From assembly GCF_000264995.1 (NCBI RefSeq), contig NW_006767437.1, forward strand, positions 550,158-614,157: DNA of 64,000 nucleotides, in the 5' to 3' direction. Origin of the DNA: Punctularia strigosozonata HHB-11173 SS5 (lineage: Eukaryota > Basidiomycota > Agaricomycetes > Corticiales > Punctulariaceae). Below are positions 24,308 through 35,358 of the stretch, piece after piece. The notes under the pieces were generated by a model. The model worked only from the letters and a program-made list of their open reading frames with translations, ran no database searches and had not been told where the DNA came from. The position numbers were made by a program, and so were the translations under genes. The first letter of the stretch is position 1, and every line of letters begins with the position of its first letter.

Positions 24308-25025
24308 GGGTGGAATGTCTTCTGGTGCTCTAGGATTACGTTGCTGGGACGCTGGTGTCCGTCTAGTCGCGTGCAAGTGTAGGATACAGGGAAGAGGAGC
24401 GCTCCGGGCTGCGGCTGTGAATTACGTCGATGAAGTGGCAGGAAGGTGGTGACTACATATAAGAGTTCGACATAAAAAGCCTTGTTGCCTTGGCTTCATG
24501 GCCTTGTACTGCTTGATAGATAACATATGTCCGATTGCTACGATCTCCTTCCTGTTCTCTCCTTTATCACCGCTGCCTGCACCAAGCACAAATGCGCCGT
24601 AAATGGAATATTTGAGGGCCCACGTGACGTCGGCAGATCAACACTGCCGAAATTGGAAGGACACAGCCACGAGGTTCTTCTCCTGGCCCTGCCGGCGTGT
24701 TTCCGCAATTCGTGAGCTCATTCCGACTGGTCAACGTCACACCTCCCGCCTTCCCCCGCTGGCCACTCATTCCGCTCGTCCATATAACAGCACCCCGCTG
24801 GATCACGATACAACAAAATATCCATCAACGCAAACACTGCGAAAGGCGCTGCACGTTGGGACTGCATCACAGCCATCTGCCTTATACTCAACATCGGCAT
24901 CAGGAAGCAAAATCTTCGACGCCTAAGGTGTAATCTGGCCCAGATTGGCGCGACCTGCCAGCGAGATATCTCTCTAGAGTTTCATCGCTGCACCTTCAAG
25001 CCCTCCCTGCTCTCGACGCTACACG
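24308..25025. other. Divergent promoter region, DnaJ and His-rich gene
   Basis: These 718 bases lie between divergent starts. A pyrimidine-rich stretch lies just before 25026, common in fungal promoters. No gene is supported; small open frames look like chance. Confidence 0.5.
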
Positions 25026-26068
25026 ATGCCGCCCTCCGTCTCGGACACGTCGAGTCTCCTGAGCGGGGACACCCTCGTCGCCTCCTCTTCCAGACTTCCG
25101 GCTAACCCCTTTCGCGAGCGTGCCCCCTCCTCCGGCCGCCCCTCGCTCATGACAGCCCTCAAACGCACCTTTACCTACTCCGGGCCCAGCAAACGAATGT
25201 CCAACACCTCCCCAGTACGCACCCCTCTTTTCCTCCGGTCACCTTGCGTCTGACGTGCGCTTTATTACGTGACCCTTTTCCGATCCCTCAGCCGACCCAC
25301 GCAGGCATGTTCTCCACCCCGGAAGAATCACGCTCCTCCAGCCCCTCGCGCTTCGGCGCTGCCGCACGCGACCGCGCCGCGCTCCCTACATTCGAGGAAA
25401 TCGCGCTCGGCCTGCATACCTCACGTGCACGTCAGCGACATCCGCAACCACACCCGCAGCACCTGCGCGGCGACCCGCACAGTAGTCTGGATCCGCACCA
25501 CCGGCATCACGCCCATCACCACCCTCAGCATCCCCACATTCAACGCCCCGCGCATCGTCGCTCGGCATCAACGAGCCAGCGTGTACCACATGCTGAACAG
25601 GCGCTTGGCGTATTCCGGCACGCCTCGTATCGCACTCCTCAGAGGGCGTACGACCAGCCAATGAGGCCCTCAACGAGCGCGTATCCTCCAGCCCCAGTGG
25701 TTGACGCTCCGCTCAGGGCTAAAAAACCGCGTCCGTCATCCATGCCACCACCGAAGCGATCTTCTCTCAAACGCGCATCACTGGATACCTCTCCGCCTCC
25801 CGGTTTCGCACTGCCTGCTGCCCCGTTACCTCCGTCTGACCCATCAATATCAACCTCCTCTACGTCGACCGGGACGTCAACGTACACATCGCTCAAGATC
25901 CGTATGGCAAACCTCCTCCTGCTCCGGTCGGGCGGGACTGTGCGCTCGAACGCGTCCTCCAACTCGTCCGTTACGACGCTCAGCGACGAGCGCGACCTTG
26001 GGCGACGGAGCCTGAAAAAGGCGGTCCGATTCGACGAGACGAGTCTCGTCTCGTCCGTGTCGAATTGA
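25026..26068 (+). CDS. His- and Ser-rich protein of unknown function
   Basis: Two exons join over a GT-AG intron (about 25213-25293): SNTSP joins PTHAGMFSTPEESRSSSPSR. A notable His/Pro-rich tract (about 25425-25570) contains repeated HH and HPQHP motifs. Later parts are Ser/Pro/Thr-rich (KPRPSSMPPPKRSSLKRAS; SISTSSTSTGTSTYTS), ending SLKKAVRFDETSLVSSVSN. The tail resembles KAVRFD-type PP1-docking or basic motifs in disordered fungal proteins, but this is only suggestive. No domain was recognised. Intact frames, a clean intron and a plausible start after a pyrimidine-rich leader support a gene. Confidence 0.7.
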
Positions 26069-26685
26069 CGCGATAGTTCTTCGCAATCTACTTTGTAACA
26101 CTATCTTTCATATCAGGCTGTTTGCTATTGTTCGCCGCGATGTGTTTCCAAGTGTGCTCGTCACACCGTTATTCTATTTTGGCTGGGCTATCTGCGCTGC
26201 ATCACAATCTGCATTTCTATACCACTACTTAAGCTTATTTCATGTCATCTAACACGCATTCATCGCATGTATTCGATAGTAACGCTCCAAACTCACGTCA
26301 CCACCACATGAGGCCCAACGTTACGTCGGTGTGCAGAGTCGGCGCCGGTCGTGTGACACAGGAGTCTTCGTCAGTCCCGTCGTACAACTTGGGGGGGAGT
26401 AATGGTGTTACTCACTAAGGAGTTCGCTGGCGCTGAGCTGCACAACGCATATAACTTCGCGAGGAATTTGCAAGCTTGAGTCAGTGTTGTCTTGCTCAAT
26501 TCTACGGATGCCAATTGCAATTAATGCAAGGCGCTGGAGGCTGACGATGAAATGTCACGTGAACTACGTACGAGGTTCCTGGCCTTAGGCTACGGTAGCC
26601 TCAGGCTAGGTTTAAGTCCTCGGTGTTGGGTCGAATCTTGGGAGAGGATAAATCCTGGGACTCGATCTCGTTCAAAAGCCTCACT
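26069..26685. other. Intergenic region before TFIP11-like gene
   Basis: This region is AT-richer than its neighbours and lies between two plus-strand genes. It should hold the 3' end of the His-rich gene and the promoter of the G-patch gene. No other feature was seen. Confidence 0.5.
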
Positions 26686-29600
26686 ATGGCCCGCCGCAAG
26701 CGCCAATTCCTATCGGATGGCGATTCCGACTCGTCCCCGGCGTCCGACGACGACGCTGAGGCTTCCTTCGACACGCAAAACCCGGACGCGCGGGCTGAGC
26801 GCGAGCTATTCGAGAATCCGTACGGGCACAAACGACGACGAAAGGACGAGCGGGAGGACGCGATATATGGTGTGTTTGGTGATGACAGCGAGGAGGAGGC
26901 GGAGGGGTTTAGAGGGCGCGGTGGGAGGGGGCGGGGAGGTGGTGGGGCAAAGAGGAGTGACTGGACGAAGGCGCCGGCGTTCGTAGGTGGTCAGAAAGTC
27001 GAGCCGAGTAAGACGACCGAGGTGCCGGACGTGGTAGACGAGGATGCTGTCATGGAGGATGGGAGCGACGCGGACAGCGAGGAGGACGACGATGAGGATG
27101 ATGCGGATCAAGATGAGCCTCCCATGATCGTGGAGGACGATTATGGGCAGGACGAGCTCGAGGAACAACAACCACGCATTGGTGGCATCGGCTCAGGCAA
27201 ATCCAAAGCCGGCCTTGGCATGTCTGCCTTCAGCCGGGGCGGTATAGGCTCTCGAAGTGCGGCTGCAGACGACTCGGGCGACCTTACTGGGCCTGGAAAA
27301 CGGACAGGCGGCATCGGGTTTTCCAGAGGCTCTTCAAGCCTTGCGGGTTTCAGCAAGGGTGACATAGGGTCCAGCACTTCTTCATTCACGCCCGCAGAGA
27401 CCGATTCTAAACCAGCACACAAAGGAAGCATTGGCTCCAACTCCTTCAGCCAAGGCGCCGGTGTTGCGGCCACATTCACATCCGCATCTGCCTATCCCTC
27501 TGCCTCCCCTGCCCCAGCCACCCATGCAGATTCCGCCCCCACCATCGACGTCGACACTGCCGACCTACCCGCCTCCTTCGGTTCGGCCCCCCGTACTCAA
27601 CGCGCGTTTGTGCGCACCTCGAACCCCGCCTCGGGTAGTGCTACCCCTGCGCCCCTCGATGCAAAGGAGCAGGCACACTTTGCCTCGCTGCAGGGCTCGT
27701 TCGGCGCGCGGATGCTCGCAAAGATGGGCTGGCAGGCGGGTACCGGCCTGGGCGCCACGGGCACCGGTATAGTCACGCCCGTCGAGAGCAAGCTGCGTCC
27801 GAAGGGGATGGGTATCGCGTTTAAAGGCTTCCGGGAGAAGACGGAGCAGAGCAAGATGGAGGCGAAGCGACGTGGCGAGACGGTGAGCGATGAGGAGGAG
27901 GAAGGGGGTAAGGGACGGCGCGCACGGAAAGGCGGGAAGAAGGAGACGGAGAAGGAGAAGCGGGCGGAAGCATGGAAGCGACCGAGGAAGGTCAAGACCC
28001 GGGTTGAGCACAAGACGTACGAGGAGATCGTCGCGGAGGCGGGCGAACAGGCAGCGCCTGCGGGCGTGGGCGTCATCATCGATGCTACTGGCGCAACAGT
28101 ACGTGTTTGCGCGCATATCGACTTTGATGCCTTACACAACTTGGATGATCCTCTAGCCTCGAGAAGTTGCATCACTGGCCGACGTATCCAGATCGTCATG
28201 GACGCCATCGACCGACCCGACGCGCCTTCCCGAATTACGACATAACTTACGGCTGATTGTCGAATCGGCCAAAGGTGACCTCGACGGTCTCGCGCGTGAA
28301 GCCAAAGCGCTCGAGGAGCGGAAGAAATGGGTTCGCGCCGAGGAAGCGCGCCTAGCGAAGAAAGTCCAGGACGAAGCGGAGCGTGCGTCTTTTCTCTCTT
28401 TTCTGTCATCTCCACGTTCTCATTCTTACTTCGCACCGACTTGACAGTCATCAAACGGCTGCAGGAGATCAGCCTTGTCGCGAACGACATCAGTTCGCAG
28501 GCGAAGGAACTTGCGTCAGCGTACGAACCTTCCCTCGACGTCTTTTCGCCCAACTTTGAGAAACTGTATGGACAGTACACAAAGGAATGCGAGCGTTATC
28601 GCCTGGACGAGATCGTGGTCGCTGCTATCGCCCCCGCAGTAAGCACGCTATCTCTCTGCTTAGGTGATATATCTGATGATGGTATAGTTCCGGCGCATGC
28701 TTGCGTCGTGGAATCCGCTCGAAGACCCGTCTGCGTTCGTGAACACGTTCTGGCCATGGAGAGGCATACTCAAGATCGCGATGAGCGAAGACAAGCCCGA
28801 GACGCAGATCGACGTCTTTGGTACCAGGACGGTCAATACCGCGCCCCTAGTGTACGCAATATCTTTCGACATAATTGCCCTGGCCATTGACGTTTTCATA
28901 GCGAAAAGCCGATGACGCCATTCGAATCCCTCCTTTGGAACGCGTGGCTACCCAAAATACGCTCCGTCACAAACAACGAATGGTTACCTGAGAACCCTGC
29001 GCCGCTCGTGCGCCTCTACGAAACGTGGTCGACCCTCCTCCCGCCCTTCATTCGCGACAACTTCTTTGACCAGCTCGTCCTCCCCAAGGTTCAGAAGGCA
29101 GTCGCTGAGTGGAATCCGAAGAAGGCCGGAAAAGACGGAGTGCCACTGCAGCGGCTAGTGTTCCCGTGGTTGCCGCACCTAGGACTCAGGATGGAGGACC
29201 TGCTCGGCGACGCGAGGCGGAAGGTGAAGAGCCTGCTGAGGGCGTGGAAACCGGAAGACGGCCTGCCGGAGGAACTACTCGCCTGGAAAGACGTCAGTCT
29301 TTTCCGTTCCGCCCCCACATCGACCTCATGCTAATGCTCATTTCTAGGTCTTCGACGTCGCCGAATGGGACAACATGATGCTCAAGTATGTCGTGCCCAA
29401 GCTCGGCGCTACCCTGCGCGACGACTTCCGCGTCAATCCCCGGGCGCAGGACATGGAGCCGCTCCAGCGCGTGCTCGCCTGGTCCTCCGTCCTCCGCCCC
29501 TCCATCTTCTCCTCCCTGCTCGAGTCCACCTTCTTCCCCAAGTGGCTCGAGGTCCTCCACTTCTGGCTGGTCCAGCCCGGCGCGTCCTACGAGGAGATCG

Positions 29601-30076
29601 CGCAGTGGTACTCGTTCTGGAAGAGCACGTTCCCCGAACCCGTGCAGCGACTGCCCGGCGTCGCGCGTGGGTTCACGCAGGCGCAGCAGCTGATGAACGA
29701 GGCGATCGTGCTGGGGCCCGAAGGCCGCGCACGGCTGCCGCGCCCCGAGCTCACGGCCGCGTCCGCGCCTGCTTCGCGCCAAGCGACTCCCAAACCCGCC
29801 GCGCAGCGCCCGGTCGCTGGCCGGACACAGGAGATCACCTTCCGGTCGATCGTGGAGGAGCACGCCGCGGCGCACAACCTGCTGTTCATCCCCACCGGCC
29901 GCGCGCACGAGAAGTCGCGCATGCCGCTGTACCGGGTTTCGCAGACCGCGGACGGGAAGAAAGGGTTGTTGGTGTACATCGACGACGATGCCGTGTGGGC
30001 CCCCGATGGCGAGGATTATCGCGCGATCAGTCTGGAAGAGATGGTGCTAAGGGCAACGAAAACGAGCTCTAGTTGA
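26686..30076 (+). CDS. G-patch splicing factor, TFIP11/Ntr1 family
   Basis: TFIP11 (yeast Ntr1/Spp382) recruits and activates the DEAH helicase Prp43/DHX15 to dismantle spliceosomes after splicing. Six exons join in frame. The start is MARRKRQFLSDGDSDSSP; an in-frame GTG upstream is not used. The acidic TIP N-terminal region (ENPYGHKRRRKDEREDAIYG; VFGDDSEEEAEGF) is followed by a Gly/Ser-rich repeat stretch. The G-patch (about 27685-27830) has FGARMLAKMGWQAGTGLG and KGMGIAFKGF. A Lys-rich segment then leads to the GCFC-type domain (WNPLEDPSAFVNTFWPWRGI; MTPFESLLWNAWLPKIRS; ESTFFPKWLEVLHFWL). The order and length of about 1000 residues match the family. The stop lies 120 bp from the convergent carboxypeptidase stop. 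Confidence 0.92.
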
Positions 30077-30196
30077 TTGATAGATACAACTGCGGGTCTA
30101 GTATGTGGGGCTATATACTGTTGGAGGTTCAGATATATGTTTTGTGAGCAGTCTATGATTAGGTTTATGTAACGATGCGTCAGTGTAGCAACAACT

Positions 30197-33014
30197 CTAG
30201 AGCAACGTGAGGAGTAGGGAGGGTATACAAAAGATGAAAAGGACGATCGATGGTGATAGGCCTGAAAGTCGTACAGCGGCGCTCTTGGTTCCGGCCGTAC
30301 TGGAGGATGAGGGTGTAGGAACGGGTATGTTCGTTGTGAAGGTTATGGAAGAAATGCCAACGTGCTCCAAGAACGCGGCGACCGTTTCCGTGGGGTAGGT
30401 AAATGTCTGAGGAGCCGTGGCGGTACCGTAGAGGATGCCTGGCTGCCCAGGGATGATACCTTGCTCGAGGACGGAGTTCTCGCCACCGACAGCCTCTTGG
30501 TCGCTCGACGTCACCAAACCGGTCTGATCGTCTCCAAGGACGAAGTCGCGCACAAAACGGTAGAACTACATAGGGGATCAGTATAGGCGACAATCCCGAG
30601 GGACGACAGGGCACGAACAGCGGCGGGCTTGAAGTAAGGGCCCTGGTGCCCGGCTCCATTGAACAGAGCGTAGGTCCAGTTGCGTTCCTGATGGATGATA
30701 CCGGCCCAGTTGCCGAGGTCGTCGTTCCAAGGTGTGGATGGTTTCCGAGTGAACCCTTGAACGCCACCGAACGTCGTGTTCTAGCGGTGCGATTAAGTAT
30801 GACGGTAGCGCGCGACGTGACCAAATAAATACCAACCTGAATGGTTACTGAAGGTTGTTATTTTTCATGAGTATAAGCTGAAGGACAGTCGCGAAGGGAA
30901 CGTACACTCTGTTCCAAAGTGAGGAGAGATTGCGTCGTCGTTGCCCGAATAGATGGTCATCGGTATTCCGTGGGCGGACATATTGGAGGCGAGCTCGTCC
31001 AAGAACGCCATTGGCCTAAACTAGTGTGAGGTTGTGATGGTAGACGAGCGAATAATATGCGCTTACTCAACACCTGTCAATTGGCAGTGTTAGATGCGTG
31101 GTACCCTGCAATATTATATACTTACTTGGATCACCACCTGTAGCTGAACTACCCCATGGGTAGTCGATGCTGCGCGACCAATCCTTGTTCGTCGGAGCAT
31201 GGATGGCCGACCGTACCTTCTTATCTAATCAAATCAGTTAATCCTCATACGGCTATGCTCCCAAAGATGGCAGTGGACTTGCTTCCGAGGAAAACGGACG
31301 CACTGAATTTGAGATTAGGTTCTTACCGCTATGAGAGCATGGCGACGAAACTCACTCCATGACGGTGTCCGGGTTCATGGCGTCCGGTGCATCGTACGGA
31401 TCGAAGCTCCCGGCGTCCGTCCATGGGAACGTGAAGTTGACGGCATAATCCGTGAGCATGTCCCACAGGAAGCATCCTACGCAGCCTTGGCTCAGCAAGA
31501 CTCCCATGCAACACCCGGTTGCCTGGTACTCACCGTACCAAGGGTCTATCGTCCCATTCGGCCGCCCGGTCAAGTCGCGCATCACCAGTTTCTGATTCCG
31601 TACGCGGTCCACCGGCGCGTGGCGCTTCTTCTCTCGTAGCTCCTCCACCCAGCCGGATTTGGTGGGCATACCTGCCCGGGAATGCTTCTTGGTTGTCGTC
31701 CTCGTATCGTCCTCGTCCGGGATGTTGCGGCCGGGGTTCTGCAGCTGCCCCTCGGCGACTTGTACGGTCGCCATAGCGCCGTCACCCGGGTACGACAGTT
31801 CCGTCGTGAAATTGCACAACGTGGACCTATTCATCGCGAACTTGAGCTGCACGACCTAATACCTCTGCCTTTGCACTTACTGCGCCTTGAAGTAGTCGTA
31901 CACTTCCGTATTGTACCCGATCAGGTGCGGGTATGTCTCGATGATGCTGAGGGTAGGCAACGTTTTGAACGCATCGTTGTCGCCGAGGGCTGGGTCCCCG
32001 AGGAGGATGTGCGCGAGGTTGACCGGGGGATTCGACATGGAGAAGTAGGTCTTGGTGATGTACGAGACGAAGCGGCCGGCATAACTCTCTCCGGTGAGAT
32101 ACAAAGGTCTAGTAGCCAAACTAGGGAAGACGGCGACCAGGTTCTCAAGGAAGCCCATCTAGCGCGAATGATTAGGAGAAAGGGCGGGAAAACCAAGGTT
32201 GGCGAGACGTACGAAATCTTCCCCTATTTGATCCTCGTCCTTCGCTAGAGTGGGACACTTCGTCACAACATGAGCGAGTATATGCGGATGAAAACGCACC
32301 GAAACCGTCCGACTCAGCGGTAGAGTAGCCGACACCGCTACAGTAACATCTTCAGTGAAGGTTCCCAAGGGACGTGGTCGTGACTCGTACACTGGGTTGT
32401 CTATCCAGAAGTAGTCCATTAGATTATGCCAGCTCCAATTGTTGTAAGCGATGCTGTAATCAGGTTCTATTCGTATCGGCCCGTTCTCGAAGAAAAGCCC
32501 TGCCATGGACGATGACCCGGGGCTGTCGGTGCATTAGGCCAGTCTCGCGGTCCTGTTCGACGCGCATACGCTCACCCTCCGTTCAACCATATGCCCCACG
32601 GCGCATCGTTGTTCTCGCCAGCAGCAGCGGTGAGCGAACCCTGCTCCTTCTCGAACCCCCAGAAGAACAGACTGTCGTCAGGATGACCGGTACGCTTCAC
32701 CGCGATATTGCCCGCCCAATTCCTCGGCAGGTCAAAGGTGACGTTCGGAAGGCCGTCCGTTACTTGAAAATCTGAAGAACCATGGATGAACGGGGGCCCT
32801 TGTAGGGGTCGACTCAGGGACTCACAATCCTGCCAATCCGTATCATACGATCCTTTCGCTGGAGTCGAACGTCAACGCTGCTCTACCGCTAGGATTGCCA
32901 AGATATCTCACGTTGCCCAGAATATCTGTGAGGCGAGCCGACGCCTGGCAGGGACGAGGCGGCTTGGACACCTCGGCCGGCGGCGGCGACGCAGAAGAGA
33001 GCGAGGCCGAGCAT
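30197..33014 (-). CDS. Serine carboxypeptidase (S10), secreted, likely GPI-anchored
   Basis: This peptidase family S10 enzyme removes C-terminal residues from peptides, probably at the cell surface. The proposed start MLGLALFCVAAAGR is a hydrophobic signal peptide that splices to DILGNVRYLGNPSG. Family motifs follow: WLNGGPGSSSMAGLFFENGP (oxyanion region), NPVGVGYSTAESDG, LTGESYAGRFVSY (Ser nucleophile), IYSGNDDAISPHFGTE (Asp region) and NGAGHQGPYFKPAA (His). A Ser/Thr-rich tail ends in a hydrophobic stretch (SIVLFIFCIPSLLLTLL), as in GPI-anchored proteins. More than ten exons are needed. A GC-AG intron (31225-31282) joins SVFLG to NKKVRSAIHAPTNKDW. The junction after LGNPSG/TFDSS (about 32790-32920) is uncertain, so the N-terminal exons are tentative. 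Confidence 0.83.
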
Positions 33015-33499
33015 GTACAAGCTCGGTGGTCGTCAGGCGGAGACAGATGGGTGCGGAGGGGTCGAGAGGGCCGGTCGCGCAGGGACTTATGGCAGATCAT
33101 GTTGGCGGTGTCGTGTGTTGCGAAGTTCCGATCGGGCGTGGAGGCGGATCGGCCGTGTGACAGTGGCCACTTCCTCCGCAGCGTCGTGTCCCGGTCGCGG
33201 ATAAGGCCGCAACGAATTTTGCGGCGTTAGAAGTCGTCAACGAGTCCTTTTGCGACCGGCGGCCTGCACACGAGCGGAAAACCAAGCATGGCCAACACAC
33301 TCACAGTAAGCCCACGAAAGGGCTGAGCCCTCTATACAGTCAGCGTACAGCACCAGCACTTGAGACGCCGACGTGATCGACGACCAAGGAACCTATTTGC
33401 AGTGACGTCGCCGATTATAGAATCATGTATACAAGTGAGTATGGTACAAAGCTGCATCGACGACCACAATAGAAACAGGAGGCGAAAAATAGGACGCGT
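33015..33499. other. Intergenic region between carboxypeptidase and RPT4
   Basis: This should contain the carboxypeptidase promoter and the RPT4 3' UTR. Open frames here are short and unconvincing, although a carboxypeptidase 5' exon beyond 33014 cannot be excluded. Confidence 0.45.
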
Positions 33500-35087
33500 C
33501 TATTGTGCGGTATAGTCCATTTTCGCTGCGGCGCAGGCATAATCAGCACAAGGAACACGCGGCTTGGACAGATGCAACGCTCACTCTCGTGTTTCTTCGC
33601 TTCGCCGACCTTTCTCGCCGCCTTGGACAGATCTTCCTGGATGATGTACTCTCGCTCGTCGCGGATGGCGAACATGCCCGCTTCCGTCACGATGTTACGC
33701 AGGTCGGCGCCGTTGAAGCCGTCAGAAAGCTACGCAATAATGATTAAACGCAAGAGGGGCTCCAAGTGTGGGCCTACCTTGACAATGGCTTCGTAGTCGA
33801 TCTCGCCGCTCTTATTCACGGGCGCGGCGTGAATCTTAAGAATCTCTAGCCGGGCCTGTTCGTTCGGAAGAGGGATCTCAATCTTCCTATCTAACCGACC
33901 AGGACGGAGCAACGCTGGGTCCAGGGTATCGGGTCGGTTGGTAGCCATGATAAGCTTGACGCGTCCGAGTGAATCGAAACCATCCATTTGATTTAGAAGC
34001 TATGAGCACCGAATGTCAACCAACTTTCGTCCAAAGAGCCGGCATATAACACCATACCTCCATGAGCGTTCGTTGAATCTCGCGATCCGCGCTGGTACCC
34101 TCGGAGAATCTCCGTCCGCCGATGGCGTCGATTTCGTCCATGAAGATGACGCACGGCTCGTGGTCCCGCGCGTACCCGAACATTTCACGGACCACACGCG
34201 CAGACTCGCCGATATACTTGTCGACGATTGCCGATGACACGACTTTCAAAAAGTTCGTCTGGAGTGTGGCGGCCACCGCACGAGCGAGCAACGTCTTTCC
34301 TGTACCGGGCGGACCGTACAGGAGCACGCCCTTCGGAGGCTTGATGCCCACGCGGAGGAACAGCTCGGGGTTTATGAGTGGGAGTTCGATGACCTGTAGC
34401 ACATGTCAACTTTCCGAGACGTCATGCGGTCGTCCGCTCAACCGACTGACCTCCCGAAGTTCCCGAACTTGTTCTCCCAGCCCACCGATGCCCGCAAACG
34501 ACGCTCCTCCCGGGTCCTCCAGACTCATCTTGTACACCATCGGGTCCACTTCACGCGGTAATATGCGCATGATGGTGAGTGTCGTCATGTCCAAGCTGAC
34601 GCGGACGCCGGCCTTTAGTTTGTCCGCTGGTAAGGTAGGGCGATACGACACAACGTATCGAGGGCCGGACGACGCCTTGACGATGACTGCAGTCAAGGTC
34701 AGATGTGAGCAACATGATATCATGCAATAGTTTTGGTTACGCACATCGCTCGTCGTCCAGTTGCTTCATGACCTCGCCGATGATCTGACCAACAGACTGA
34801 ACCGCCTTGATATCCTCCTCCGTCTTATCGTACGCCTTCTCCAGATCCTTCAGAGAGAAACGCACTGTAAGGACCGCTTGTCAATTCTGTAATGTCTAAC
34901 GAGGATACTAATGCACTGACAATTCCTTAGGGTCTCGCTCGCAGTTTCGTGGCTCCGCATTTTCTGTCTCAAGGTTAGAGGCATGTCCGGCAGTGGTACG
35001 GTACGTACTCACCTCGCGGTATGCCTTGAGGGCATCTTTCCTTCGTTGATCCATCGAACCTGACGATGTTGAAGGTTGGCCCGACAT
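33500..35087 (-). CDS. RPT4: 26S proteasome regulatory ATPase RPT4 (PSMC6)
   Basis: This is a subunit of the AAA+ ring of the 19S regulatory particle, which unfolds ubiquitylated substrates and feeds them into the 20S core. Eight exons join in frame. The product begins [20 protein letters not shown] and enters a coiled coil ([18 protein letters not shown]). An OB-fold region follows ([27 protein letters not shown]). The AAA domain has Walker A GPPGTGKT, Walker [21 protein letters not shown], sensor region [20 protein letters not shown] and the arginine region [13 protein letters not shown]. The product ends KKHETKMDYTAQ through a small last exon. The sequence fits RPT4 better than other RPT subunits by the N-terminus and the [11 protein letters not shown] segment. 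The call is firm. Confidence 0.94.
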
Positions 35088-35358
35088 GGTATGGGCGATC
35101 GGTACAAGCAGCTGTAACTGACGGTGAACGCGTACGCGTCACCGCGTGAATTCGAGCGTGATGGCGCGTAACCCAGCGGGTAACGGTCACAGCCGTGACA
35201 GTTATTCAGCGCCACCCACACTCGTCTGCACGTATCGCACTCTATACGCTGACCGAAACTTGTTTATTTAACTCCTAGGATTGTCCACGTCTGGTGCCAC
35301 TGCGTTGGCCGAAGAGAGGCATCGTCATTAACACCATGAACAAGCCTTCTCAACGTTT

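Noticed and set aside
29294-29908. 204-codon minus-strand open frame over the TFIP11-like gene
   Set aside because: Antisense shadow of a coding exon with no independent motif.
31225-31282. Apparent break in the S10 carboxypeptidase, suggesting a pseudogene
   Set aside because: A GC-AG intron restores the conserved SVFLGNKKVRSAIHAP segment, and catalytic motifs elsewhere are intact.
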